Origin: Schlesneria paludicola DSM 18645
GTDB lineage: Bacteria; Planctomycetota; Planctomycetia; Planctomycetales; Planctomycetaceae
NCBI RefSeq assembly: GCF_000255655.1
Contig: NZ_JH636436.1
Location: 957,765 to 1,021,436, forward strand
Direction: 5' to 3'
Length of the DNA stretch: 63,672 nt
Both the position numbers and the translations under genes were made by a program. The notes beneath the pieces were generated by a model. The model was not told the DNA's origin and searched no databases. It saw only the letters and a list, made by a program, of their open reading frames with translations. This document shows, one piece after another, positions 1 to 7,632 of the stretch (its first letter is position 1; each line of letters starts with the position of its first letter).

Positions 1-392
1 TATGGAAGCTCTCGACGAAGCGTTGAAGTATGGTCGTCCCGAGATCTTCAACACGGACCAAGGATCGCAATTTACGAGTCACGAATTTACCAAGCGACTC
101 GAACAGGAGTCGATCGCCATCAGCATGGATGGGAAAGGGCGAGCGATTGACAACGTGATGATCGAACGACTTTGGCGAACCGTGAAATACGAGAACATCT
201 ACCTCAAGGAATACGTGACAGGAGCCGATTGTCATGAAGGATTGAAGGCGTACTTCCAGTACTATCGCCACGAGCGACCTCACCAGGGTTTGGCCAACCG
301 CACTCCCTGGCAAGCCTATCAAATCCCTCGCTCCAGACCCCGGTGAAGACCATCTAAGAATTGGCTCCCGGTGGTCCGAAAAACGGGGTCCA
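1..392 (+). mobile_element. IS3-family insertion sequence, right end only
   Basis: The window opens inside an IS3-type element. The transposase C-terminus (2-346) is followed by a short tail ending in GGTGGTCCGAAAAACGGGG and TCCA (about 370-392). Read on the other strand this gives a TGGACCCC start, a typical IS3-like TG...CA terminus. The left end lies outside the window, so neither the partner inverted repeat nor a target duplication can be checked. Element P1 begins 64 bases beyond this boundary. The exact end at 392 is inferred. Confidence 0.6.
2..346 (+). CDS. IS3-family transposase (OrfB, integrase core), partial
   Basis: This is the C-terminal part of an rve-type DDE transposase that would cut and join IS3 ends. 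The second catalytic Asp lies in NTDQGSQFTS (Asp19 of the visible part). The catalytic Glu is in VMIERLWRTVKYE (Glu55), with the usual spacing of about 35 residues. The tail holds the family motif YYRHERPHQGL. The first catalytic Asp and the OrfA part are outside the window. The ATG at position 2 is internal and not the true start. Whether the whole element is intact cannot be judged from here. Confidence 0.9.
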   Translation: MEALDEALKYGRPEIFNTDQGSQFTSHEFTKRLEQESIAISMDGKGRAIDNVMIERLWRTVKYENIYLKEYVTGADCHEGLKAYFQYYRHERPHQGLANRTPWQAYQIPRSRPR

Positions 393-455
393 CTTCATGC
401 TTCTCTGGAATCCAGGCACGCGGCAGCCGACGCAAGCCACGGAAGGTCCGCTTCA

Positions 456-947
456 ATGAGCTACTTCAAGCCCTGGCGCAGGAAGCTTGGCGTCGTCACG
501 CTGCTAATGGCTTGCATGGTCATGGCGGGATGGATCACCAGCCTCAACGTCAATGGCGAGTATTGTTTTGGCACCGGCGAAGCGAGACTTTACCATTCTG
601 TCGGACTTCGCCGAGGCGGGTTGATCTGGCAGCGGTACTCTTGTAGTGACAATCAAACGTTGGGTTACATTCCTGGGTGGTCAAGAAGCGAGCTGATTTC
701 GCTCGATGTCAGTCCTTGGTCGGACTTTATTATCCCAATCGTTGTCGCTTGGGAGTGGAAAGGTTTAGGTTTCGATATCGGAGAGTGGCATGAACAATCA
801 AACGATGACTCCCGATGCGTGTTTTGGATGATGCCGTTCTGGTCCCTCGTCCTCCCGCTAACAGGACTGTCCGCATGGCTGATCATCTCAAAACCGATTT
901 CGACAATGCCGTCACAGACGACAACTGCAGAAGCTGACCAAAAATGA
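456..947 (+). CDS. P1: two-helix membrane protein, tandem paralogue family
   Basis: Hypothetical membrane protein of 163 residues and the first of five related copies. It opens with MSYFKPWRRKLGVVTLLMAC, a positively charged start followed by helix 1 (about residues 10-30). It ends with a second helix around WSLVLPLTGLSAWLIISKP (about 128-147) and a polar tail. The roughly 95 residues between the helices share little with the other copies and contain several Trp and Cys. A GGAAGG ribosome site (441-446) lies 9 bases before the ATG. Its stop overlaps the next start as ATGA, so P1 and P2 are probably co-translated. No known domain was recognised. The name P1 is used only in this annotation. Confidence 0.8.
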   Translation: MSYFKPWRRKLGVVTLLMACMVMAGWITSLNVNGEYCFGTGEARLYHSVGLRRGGLIWQRYSCSDNQTLGYIPGWSRSELISLDVSPWSDFIIPIVVAWEWKGLGFDIGEWHEQSNDDSRCVFWMMPFWSLVLPLTGLSAWLIISKPISTMPSQTTTAEADQK

Positions 948-1411
948 CCTACTTCACGCCGCTGAGACGAAAGATTGGCGTGGTGACAACGCTGATGGCG
1001 TGTGTGTTTACAGCCGGCTGGGTCAGAAGCCTGTTGATATACGATCTCGCGCTACTTGCTTTGGGTGACGTCACATTTTGCATTGAAACGGGGTGGGGTG
1101 AAATTGATTTTGGTCGAGTGACAACGCCAGGAAATAAGTCGCACTCCTATTGGAAGTCAGCTTTGCTTGATGCAAAGAACTGGCGGTACCAGGATGAGCA
1201 CGGCAATCCACGACTCTGCGATCACTTGTCTGAGGACGTGGATGAAGTTGAATGGCGTTGGGATTGGGCTGGGTTTCATTTCGGAGCCGGGCGAGATGCC
1301 AATAGCCAGACCGAAGACTATATCCTTCCTTTTTGGTCCATCGTTGCGCCGCTATCCGTGCTCTCAGCGTGGTTGTTGTTCAGTGAGCCGCGGCATTCGG
1401 TGAGTGCGTAA
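944..1411 (+). CDS. P2: two-helix membrane protein, C-terminal tail altered by a mobile element
   Basis: Second paralogue, 155 residues, starting inside the P1 stop codon. It keeps the family start (YFTPLRRKIGVVTTLMAC) and the final helix (PFWSIVAPLSVLSAWLLFSEP), with a different middle rich in Trp and acidic residues. Its stop codon TAA (1409-1411) is supplied by a family A element that begins at 1408. If the element and one copy of its 9-bp duplication are removed, the frame runs on through the sequence after 1551 to a TGA at 1613-1615, adding about 20 residues. The present C-terminus is therefore probably a product of the insertion. Function is unknown. Confidence 0.8.
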   Translation: MTYFTPLRRKIGVVTTLMACVFTAGWVRSLLIYDLALLALGDVTFCIETGWGEIDFGRVTTPGNKSHSYWKSALLDAKNWRYQDEHGNPRLCDHLSEDVDEVEWRWDWAGFHFGAGRDANSQTEDYILPFWSIVAPLSVLSAWLLFSEPRHSVSA

Positions 1412-1542
1412 CCGTTCACAGGCCGGGGACTGGCTCATTTTCCCGCGACAAAAGGATGGGTTTCTCTGGTCTTTGCACTGCGGATTCCAATGAGCCGGGA
1501 AATTGTGCCTGTCCCCCTCTCTTCGGACTGTGAACGGTTCAC
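1408..1542 (+). repeat. Family A palindromic mobile element, copy A1
   Basis: A 135-bp element bounded by GTAACCGTTCACA on the left and TGTGAACGGTTCAC on the right. It is flanked by an exact 9-bp direct repeat, GGTGAGTGC, at 1399-1407 and 1543-1551, which reads as a target-site duplication. The inside is a long imperfect palindrome: GGGGACTGGCTCATTTTCCC on the left pairs with the complement of a right-hand arm (CGGGAAATTGTGCCTGTCCC). It carries no ORF, so it would be non-autonomous (MITE-like). Its left end supplies the stop codon of P2. Confidence 0.85.
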
Positions 1543-1621
1543 GGTGAGTGCCACCGCCGACGGAATCGAGTACTGCCGGGGACTGAGAGAGTTGAAACCA
1601 TCGAACCACAGGTGAATCGAA

Positions 1622-2035
1622 TCAATTTCGGGCCTGACCAGACGATTCGATCTGTGCGAGCATCTCCAATTCAATCGTCCGTATTTGAGCCGAGCTCAAC
1701 GCCTCTGCTTTGGAAAGGGCGATTCGAAAATTCCCAAGGAGAGCGGAATTCGCCAAATCCTCACAGGCGCAAACCAGTGTGCAGGCGACAGCGGCCTCAA
1801 TCGACATCTCGTTGTCCCGTTGAGCGATGTCGAGATATGCAGAGTGCGCCGCGTTGAACGCATCATGTCGCATTTGATGATCGACTGGCGGTCCCAGCGA
1901 TTGTTCGAAGCGTTTCAGTGCTTTTATCAGACGCTTGTCATGTATGAGGTGCGCCAGGCGGCGGCAACACGAGACTCCCATCTGCCAAAATTGTCGAGAG
2001 GGAAACGAATCTATGTTTTCGAGGCTTAACTTCAT
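1622..2035 (-). CDS. Small alpha-helical hypothetical protein
   Basis: Predicted soluble protein of 137 residues if the ATG at 2035 is used; a TTG at 2086 would add 17. It looks all-helical and rich in Ala and Leu (LIHDKRLIKALKRFEQSLG, then a stretch around AHSAYLDIAQRDNEM and VACTLVCACEDLANSALLG). This resembles short planctomycete proteins whose names and roles are undefined. It has no transmembrane segment, signal peptide or known catalytic motif. It is surrounded by two family A elements and lies opposite to the P-family genes, so it may be a passenger in this repeat-rich spot. Confidence 0.55.
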   Translation of the reverse strand: MKLSLENIDSFPSRQFWQMGVSCCRRLAHLIHDKRLIKALKRFEQSLGPPVDHQMRHDAFNAAHSAYLDIAQRDNEMSIEAAVACTLVCACEDLANSALLGNFRIALSKAEALSSAQIRTIELEMLAQIESSGQARN

Positions 2036-2123
2036 CGGTGTCTCGCGACGTTCAGAGGTCTCATCCGAGTCGAATAGGGCGATCAAATCGCTGATGGTCC
2101 TGTCGTTCCTTGAAACGGCTCCA

Positions 2124-2360
2124 GCAACCGTCCACAGGCAGGGAACTGGCTCATTTTCCCGCGATAAAGGGAAGGCTTACCTTAGCAGACTGTTGAAGTA
2201 AGGGGGACAGGCACCTTGGCCGTCACGATCTCATGGCGCTTTTTCATCTGGTCGGAGCCAGTCCCCCTTACTTCAACAGGCTGTTAGTCGATGCACTGTG
2301 GATTCCATTTGAATCGGGAAAATGTGCCTGTTCCCCTCTCTTCGGGCTGTGAACGGTTGA
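2124..2360 (+). repeat. Family A palindromic element, copy A2, interrupted by a family B element
   Basis: A diverged family A copy with ends GCAACCGTCCACAGG and TGTGAACGGTTGA. The span is 237 bp. Removing the family B body and one 4-bp flank (102 bp) leaves 135 bp, the length of the other copies. No clear 9-bp target duplication survives, so it is probably older than A1 and A4. The disrupted internal sequence (GGGAAGG ... TCGATGCACT) lines up with uninterrupted copy A4. Confidence 0.8.
2182..2287 (+). repeat. Family B palindromic mobile element, copy B1, nested in A2
   Basis: A 98-bp body (2186-2283) with ends CAGACTGTTGAAGTAAGGGG and the complement CCCCTTACTTCAACAGGCTG. It is flanked on both sides by TTAG (2182-2185 and 2284-2287), consistent with a 4-bp target duplication. 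Internal cores GGGGACAGGCAC and the complement of GGGGACTGGCTC also occur in family A. There is no ORF inside. Confidence 0.8.
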
Positions 2361-2707
2361 TATGGCTGCGTGAGAGGCCGTCGATCTGACGAATGCCTTC
2401 GAGTTTCGGCAATGTAGGAGCAACTGTTTCAGCGTGCGGCCGAATCGATCAATCGAGTGGTCAGGTCAATCCGAACAATCTTACAAGCCGCATGCGAAGC
2501 GATCTTGCTTAGTCGAGCATTGCCGATCCCTTCCGAAAGCGATTTCGAATCGTATCGAACAGCAAGACGGTCGGCATGTCAACTTCACGAAATGCCGACT
2601 GTATTTGCCAGTTTTCCTGTCATTGAATCGCATAGGTGTTACACTGCGACGGCATCCCATTCCATGCATATTCGCACGAAATTGAGTGACCTCTCGGGGG
2701 CGTCGTG
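2361..2707. other. Spacer upstream of a DUF1559 gene
   Basis: About 350 bases between the nested repeats and the pilin-like gene. The open frames here overlap one another and show no family features. The stretch probably holds the promoter of the gene that follows, but no confident -35/-10 pair was identified. Confidence 0.4.
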
Positions 2708-3865
2708 ATGACCTTGAAGAAGGGTTTTTCGCTCATTGAGTTGCTCGTCGTGATGGCGATCATCGCGGTTTTGATTGCCCTTTTGTTGCCCGCCATTCAA
2801 CAGGCGCGTGAGGCCGCGCGTCGCACGCAGTGTAAGAATAATCTGAAGCAGATTGGCTTGGCGGTCTTCAACTACGAATCGAACTTCAATCAGTTTCCGC
2901 CCGCGGTCATTTACACGTATCAGGTCGGGGATGGATGGGACTACAACAGTCTTCTCGGTGGTGTTCGGCAGCCCTATGGTGTTGGACAGCAGAGCCTCGC
3001 AGCGGCACCTTTTACCGCGAGGCTTCTCCCCTATCTCGATCAGACGAATGTCTACAATGCCTTGAATTTCTCGGTGCCGATGGGTTTTAGCACGGAAACG
3101 GGAGGGTCAATCGACGCGAGCGGGCTCAATCCTGGCGGCGGCCGCGGATTCCCGAACTACAGCGAATCACAGAGTTATTCCGTATTGTCGACGACGATCA
3201 TCAGCGCGTTCATGTGCCCTTCGTCTCCGCGCCCAAACGGAACGATGTGTACCGAGCGAGACGTCTTTAATTGGGGAGCTCACGGTATACGGTATTATTC
3301 CGTTGGCAGTGCCTGTGACTATCTTTCTTCAGGTGGACTCGCTGGCGGAAATGGGGGATTGAACGACCTCTACGTCAAAGCACATCCCTCGGTGAGTGCC
3401 GACCAAACCCGAGGAGTTTTAAATCGTTACGACCCCAGCCCGAAACTACAGAAAATCACCGACGGTGCGTCGAACACATTGATGATTGTGGAAGTTGCCG
3501 GTCAGCCGGATATTTGGGCGAAAGGGAGACTCTGGAAAGCGGGGGCGTCGGGCCAAGTTTTGAGCCCGTTTTTCAGCGGCGAAATGGTCTCGGCGGCTCC
3601 CGTCGGTGGAGCTTGGTCCGATTGGAATGTGGGACGAAATGAATTCTGCGGTTCTGATTTGATCGGCACGCCAAATTTCAGTGCAGGTCCGTGCGCGATC
3701 AACTGCTCGAACTTCAACGAATCGGGGCTGTATGCGTTCCACTCTGGTGGTGCTCACGCATTGACGGCTGATGGAGCGGTTCGATTCTTGTCGGAAAATA
3801 TGTCAAATATCACGTTCGGTGAATTGGTGACGCAAAACACCGGATTTCCAGTAAGTGATTTTTAA
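2708..3865 (+). CDS. DUF1559 protein with prepilin-like N-terminus
   Basis: A planctomycete DUF1559 (pseudopilin-like) protein of 385 residues. The N-terminus KKGFSLIELLVVMAIIAVLI is a type IV prepilin cleavage/methylation signal followed by a hydrophobic helix. The family block QQAREAARRTQCKNNLKQIG follows. The C-terminus has the H-X9-DG motif (H-SGGAHALTA-DG). Such proteins are abundant in Planctomycetes and are thought to be exported by a type II/IV pilus-like machine; individual roles are not known. An ATG at 2708 was preferred over the GTG directly before it. A PilM-type assembly cluster at 50.7-57.3 kb could belong to the same machinery. Confidence 0.93.
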   Translation: MTLKKGFSLIELLVVMAIIAVLIALLLPAIQQAREAARRTQCKNNLKQIGLAVFNYESNFNQFPPAVIYTYQVGDGWDYNSLLGGVRQPYGVGQQSLAAAPFTARLLPYLDQTNVYNALNFSVPMGFSTETGGSIDASGLNPGGGRGFPNYSESQSYSVLSTTIISAFMCPSSPRPNGTMCTERDVFNWGAHGIRYYSVGSACDYLSSGGLAGGNGGLNDLYVKAHPSVSADQTRGVLNRYDPSPKLQKITDGASNTLMIVEVAGQPDIWAKGRLWKAGASGQVLSPFFSGEMVSAAPVGGAWSDWNVGRNEFCGSDLIGTPNFSAGPCAINCSNFNESGLYAFHSGGAHALTADGAVRFLSENMSNITFGELVTQNTGFPVSDF

Positions 3866-4701
3866 GCTGATGCCTCGAATGCTCCCAATCACTGAACGAT
3901 CCCGGCGTGTCGCGTTTGAAGTTGCGTTTTTGCATTCATCCGCATGAAAAATTCGCCACCACAGTTGCGAGTTTCGATCGGTTGAGCGTGAGCTCGTTCT
4001 TCCGCCCCAGAGCGGGCGGAAGGGAAGAAGCCCAGGGCTGTGATCGTTTCGATCGCTGCCCTGGGGCAATGAACTCCACAAGATTTGCCGCCCTGTCAGG
4101 GCGGCAGGACACGATCGATTGCCGAATTTGCACTCCCCCTTTGCCCTGACTGGGCAACGCCGTGAAGGATTTTTGCGTGTTCACAATTGGCGAGCAAGAA
4201 TCGTTCACGATGTTGCCTGACAGGACAAAACTTTGCGATGTCCATTTCCAGGGGAAGGATCGAAACGATTGCACCCCTGGGGTTGGTCACTCCACCACGT
4301 TGTGGTGGTCAGAGGCACGGAGATCGCGCGTACAACCTCTTCCCATGTGAGGAGTTTTTCGAAGGGATCAACTTCAAAACTTGTCGCCGAGGGGCAGGGG
4401 GGCAAGTGTTGCCGCTGGCGGAGGCGACTCATGTGCCGGAAATGTCGGTCGTTGGACACGGAAATGTGGAAACACCCCGCCCGTCGAACCCGTGTGGCCT
4501 TGGCTTCTCATTGATGGGACAAATCATCGAACTCTCGGCTCAAACGCTCGAATTCCCGTCAAATTGCTCACAGGCGTAAAAGTCCCGCTCTGGTTCCAGA
4601 CGAATGGAAGGTTTGGATGAGATTCCGTCCTGAGAATGGCCGCAAGGGCCGAATTTGAACAATGGGACAATCAAGATTCTCTCAGGCAAAGGAATGCTTC
4701 G
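3866..4701. other. Hairpin-rich intergenic stretch
   Basis: About 830 bases without a convincing gene. It contains several strong inverted repeats. TGCCGCCCTG/CAGGGCGGCA (4086-4106) has a one-base loop. CCACCAC-GTT-GTGGTGG lies near 4292-4308. CCCAGGGC pairs with GCCCTGGG around 4032-4067. The mix of short GC-rich hairpins resembles the degenerate palindromic repeats scattered in planctomycete genomes. Short open frames on both strands here mirror the palindromes and are not credible genes. Confidence 0.5.
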
Positions 4702-4992
4702 ATGTTTCGAGAACTCCCTACGAAACTCATCTTGGCGGTTGCCCTCACATTTTCCGGTGTTTCGAGTGCCACGGCAGGTGTGTGGCCCTTCGACGTGAAC
4801 AGCCGATACATTTCGGGTTGTCGGTCTGGCAACTGCGGCGGTGGAGACTACTACGTCGGTGGATGGTTCCACGGCTGTTGCCATCGAAAGTGTCAGACGG
4901 GCCATAGGGCTTACGTGACTCCATCACCGTCCATGCCCGCTTCGGTCAATCTTCCCGCACCTGCTCCGGCGTCGATGCCAACACCGCGATAA
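4702..4992 (+). CDS. Small secreted Cys/Gly-rich protein
   Basis: A predicted exported protein of 96 residues. MFRELPTKLILAVALTFSG is a good Sec signal peptide, with likely cleavage after SSATA. The mature part has a Gly/Tyr/Cys-rich stretch (GCRSGNCGGGDYY, then GCCHRKC) and a Pro/Ala-rich tail (LPAPAPASMPTP). An AAAGGA site lies 8 bases before this ATG, which is why it is chosen over an ATG 22 codons upstream. Small Cys-rich secreted proteins of this style are common in Planctomycetes, but their function is unknown. It stands alone between the hairpin-rich spacer and the second P-family block. Confidence 0.7.
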   Translation: MFRELPTKLILAVALTFSGVSSATAGVWPFDVNSRYISGCRSGNCGGGDYYVGGWFHGCCHRKCQTGHRAYVTPSPSMPASVNLPAPAPASMPTPR

Positions 4993-5200
4993 CCATTCCA
5001 ACGGAATCGGATTTACGCAGCCCTTTTGGAAGGACGTTTCAGCGCGAAGTCGTCCCGTCCCTCGAAGCGATTCACGCCGCTTGCGTTGAGGGGATCGGAA
5101 TTCGATCCTGAGAGGCGGTCCATCAGCAACCGGCTACCACAAGCCCAGCAGGCAACGTTCGATGCGTGTGCGTGCGGATGGATGATGTTGGGCGCTCTGA

Positions 5201-5929
5201 ATGGCCCTCACGGAATCTCGGCATGGCTGGGGGACATCGGGTCAGGAACGAATCAGGCGGGGTCTCGGTGATTGGGTCGCTGGTCCAGTCTGGAGTCTTC
5301 TCAATGTCCCGACTGTAAGCCAACGGCTGGTCCCACTCGAAAGCCTGGCTTCCAGTCGACGCTTGCCCCTCACGGCTCTTATCGCCAAACTACAGACGTT
5401 ACGTCACAAGTCGCGGATAAGCCAGGTCATCCGAGAGTTCTACAGGGGTTGGAAACACAAGTTGGGCGTCGCCACGCTGGTGATGGCCTGCTTCGTCGCG
5501 CCCGCCTGGCTCCGAGGGCTCAGTACTTTCGATCGAGTCTGCTTTGGTGGCCGAAATTCGTATATCACTTTTCGTTTCAGCAATCCAAGATTCGGGGACG
5601 AACTTGGTGTTTTGATGACGCACCGCCACCTTAGTGGTGCCAAATCTTGGACCGGATGGACTTCAAACACTAGGCAAGATGCACCAAGCACTAGGCCAAA
5701 TGAACTGGGAACGAACGGGGATGCGACTGAAGCCGACGTACCAAAAACTCATGCCGAAAGGCGAGCACACGATTTCTGGCGGCTACAGTGGCATGGATTC
5801 CTGATCGGAGGAACCGATTACTGTTGGCAAGTCGCAGCTTCCTACAAGTCGATCGTCCTCCCGCCAACGGCGCTGTCCGCATGGCGAATGCTCAGCAAGC
5901 CAAGGCGGTCAGCCAAGGTGCCAGAATGA
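5201..5929 (+). CDS. P3: two-helix membrane protein paralogue with unclear 5' end
   Basis: Third P-family copy. The family part begins near 5433 with FYRGWKHKLGVATLVMACF. It ends with the second-helix motif SIVLPPTALSAWRMLSKPRR, where an Arg interrupts the helix seen in other copies. No ATG, GTG or TTG lies at the position matching the starts of P1, P2, P4 and P5. The only in-frame ATG is about 80 codons upstream and adds a region with no likeness to the family. Either the start is unusual, the protein is genuinely extended, or the 5' end has decayed. Its stop overlaps the ATG of P4. Confidence 0.55.
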   Translation: MALTESRHGWGTSGQERIRRGLGDWVAGPVWSLLNVPTVSQRLVPLESLASSRRLPLTALIAKLQTLRHKSRISQVIREFYRGWKHKLGVATLVMACFVAPAWLRGLSTFDRVCFGGRNSYITFRFSNPRFGDELGVLMTHRHLSGAKSWTGWTSNTRQDAPSTRPNELGTNGDATEADVPKTHAERRAHDFWRLQWHGFLIGGTDYCWQVAASYKSIVLPPTALSAWRMLSKPRRSAKVPE

Positions 5930-6435
5930 GCTACTTCAATCCGTGGCGAAGAAAATTTGGGATCGTCACGCTGCTGCTGGCGTGCGCGTTTACGGCGGGG
6001 TGGGTCAGAAGCCTCGCGACGATTGATTCATATTATCATGTAAATCGTGGAAACGGATACAGACTAGAGTCCGTTGATGGAAGAATCGAACTGCGGATTT
6101 CTGACCTTGCGAAGGTTGGAAACGCCCGCGGAGTCGAGTCGAGACCGATCGGAAAACGTCGCGAGACAGATGATTTCATCGCAACAAGGATTAAATTAAT
6201 CAAAACGCGATTAAAGGTATTGCAGCACGCTCAAGAGAGCCTTACACAAAGCGAATTCGAAGAGTTGCAAAACGCGGCTGAGAAGGAACTGCGTGAGTTG
6301 CAAGCGACTCTTCCATGGTGCGCAGTCCCCTACTGGTCGCTCGTCCTCCCGCTAACGGCCCTATCCGCTTGGCTGCTGCTCTCGAAACCGCTGCCGGCAA
6401 CGACAACCGAATCATCGGTCACAATCGCGAACTGA
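5926..6435 (+). CDS. P4: two-helix membrane protein paralogue with coiled-coil middle
   Basis: Fourth paralogue, 169 residues from the ATG at 5926, which overlaps the P3 stop as ATGA. The start MSYFNPWRRKFGIVTLLLAC and the final helix PYWSLVLPLTALSAWLLLSK match P1 very closely. The middle is quite different: a charged, heptad-like region around residues 85-130 (IKLIKTRLKVLQHAQESLTQ, then EELQNAAEKELRELQ) that probably forms a coiled coil. By the positive-inside rule the basic N-terminus is likely cytoplasmic and the middle outside. No function is known. P3, P4 and P5 are probably one transcript. Confidence 0.75.
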   Translation: MSYFNPWRRKFGIVTLLLACAFTAGWVRSLATIDSYYHVNRGNGYRLESVDGRIELRISDLAKVGNARGVESRPIGKRRETDDFIATRIKLIKTRLKVLQHAQESLTQSEFEELQNAAEKELRELQATLPWCAVPYWSLVLPLTALSAWLLLSKPLPATTTESSVTIAN

Positions 6436-6445
6436 GGCCAGGCGC

Positions 6446-6985
6446 ATGGGCGAGTTCTTCAAGCCGAGGCGACGAAAGATCGGAGTGGTGGCGCTGGCGA
6501 TGTCCTGTGTGTTTGCAACGGGGTGGATTAGAAGTTATCGCGTGCAAGACACGTTCGTCATTGGATTCGGTACCGGCGCTTCCGTGGAGCTTCTGTCGGC
6601 CTGCAAGAGCTTGATCTTTGTGAGTGCAGTTCACCAGACTCCAAGCAACCCCCCGAAGGCAAGCTTTCTTTGGATGACGCACGAGCCGGCTCCCGACGAA
6701 TGGTACTTTCCGATTGACGCGAATTTGGTGACCTCTTCAAAGTCTGCCGAATTCAAGTTGCATCAAGCCATTCTTCCTGTCCTTGGGACTGTCCATTACT
6801 TCAGGGCCTTTCAACTTCCATACTGGTCCATCGTCCTGCCTCTGATTTTGCTCTCAGCCCACCTTCTGCTCAGCAAGGCGCGGGCGGGAGCAGCAAGGCG
6901 TCCAAGTCTCGCTAATTCGGACAAGCACAAAGCGCACCCTGTACCTACTTTGAAGGGCGTGTCCCATGACCTATCAATTCAATGA
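6446..6985 (+). CDS. P5: two-helix membrane protein paralogue
   Basis: Fifth paralogue, 179 residues. The first helix is introduced by FFKPRRRKIGVVALAMSCVF and the second by PYWSIVLPLILLSAHLLLSK. The loop between them is again unrelated to those of the other copies. The C-terminal tail is longer than in P1-P4 (about 35 polar residues). It starts 10 bases after P4 stops, and its end overlaps the next gene by 20 bases, so it fits into a P3-P4-P5 unit. Function is unknown. Confidence 0.75.
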   Translation: MGEFFKPRRRKIGVVALAMSCVFATGWIRSYRVQDTFVIGFGTGASVELLSACKSLIFVSAVHQTPSNPPKASFLWMTHEPAPDEWYFPIDANLVTSSKSAEFKLHQAILPVLGTVHYFRAFQLPYWSIVLPLILLSAHLLLSKARAGAARRPSLANSDKHKAHPVPTLKGVSHDLSIQ

Positions 6986-7469
6986 TCATTCGCCGCTTTG
7001 GAAACATCTTCAATCGTCCAAATTATTCCGCAAAACAGGGCTGCCATTGGAAAATTCAAAGTTCCATGTTGTCGTTAGCTGGGAGCAGGCCTTTGAAATG
7101 GTTGAGCACGAGGTACAGCTTTGGTGTTCCGTTGAAGCTCGCAACATGCTTTATGCCCCGTTGTCAGAAGAGCACGTCGAACGGTTTAATCTGTGGAACG
7201 AGGTCGCACGTTCGTATGTTGAACCGGTTTCGCGGTTCGTCGCTCATTCGATGAAGACCCCGGGGATTCCACCATTTCCGAGTCCAGCAAAAGACTGGAT
7301 GAATGGGATCTTGATTGGCGCTTTCATGGAAGAAGAATACGAAGATTGCATTAACGTCACTCTATATCGCGACTTGGTCGATGTTCTCATCGACGGCCAT
7401 TTTCCCTGTGGTTGGTATTGCCGAGCAGCTGCAGATTTTCCGCTTGCATCGCCGATAATTGTTTATTAA
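6966..7469 (+). CDS. Hypothetical soluble protein next to the P-family block
   Basis: A protein of 167 residues with no signal peptide or transmembrane segment and no domain I recognise. It is rich in aromatic and acidic residues (for example FMEEEYEDCINVTLYRDLVD and VSWEQAFEMVEHEVQLW). Its ATG lies inside the end of P5, which suggests translational coupling and a shared transcript. The start is supported by the position of the overlap and not by a strong ribosome site. It may be a cytoplasmic partner of the membrane paralogues, but that is only a guess from position. Confidence 0.6.
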   Translation: MTYQFNDHSPLWKHLQSSKLFRKTGLPLENSKFHVVVSWEQAFEMVEHEVQLWCSVEARNMLYAPLSEEHVERFNLWNEVARSYVEPVSRFVAHSMKTPGIPPFPSPAKDWMNGILIGAFMEEEYEDCINVTLYRDLVDVLIDGHFPCGWYCRAAADFPLASPIIVY

Positions 7470-7601
7470 TCACCCGTGCGATTCAGCAGGCCAAACGTGA
7501 CTTGGTTTAGCGCATTCGCAAATTGCGGCTCATTGAGTTACGAATGATGGCGTAACTTTTTCTTGCGTTCGGATCTTCCACGGAATCCGATGCCTTCGCC
7601 A

Positions 7602-7625
7602 ATGCTGCGGCCTGGCCCGCAGCAT
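7602..7625 (-). terminator. Stem-loop just after a minus-strand gene
   Basis: ATGCTGCGG (7602-7610) pairs perfectly with CCGCAGCAT (7617-7625) around a 6-base loop. It starts 7 bases beyond the stop of the gene ending at 7633. No U-rich run follows, so a role as a terminator or 3' stabiliser is inferred from position. Confidence 0.45.
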
Positions 7626-7632
7626 CAATGAC

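Noticed and set aside
3936..4274. A 112-residue minus-strand frame in the hairpin-rich spacer
   Set aside because: It follows the palindromes, has several overlapping alternatives on both strands and no family likeness.
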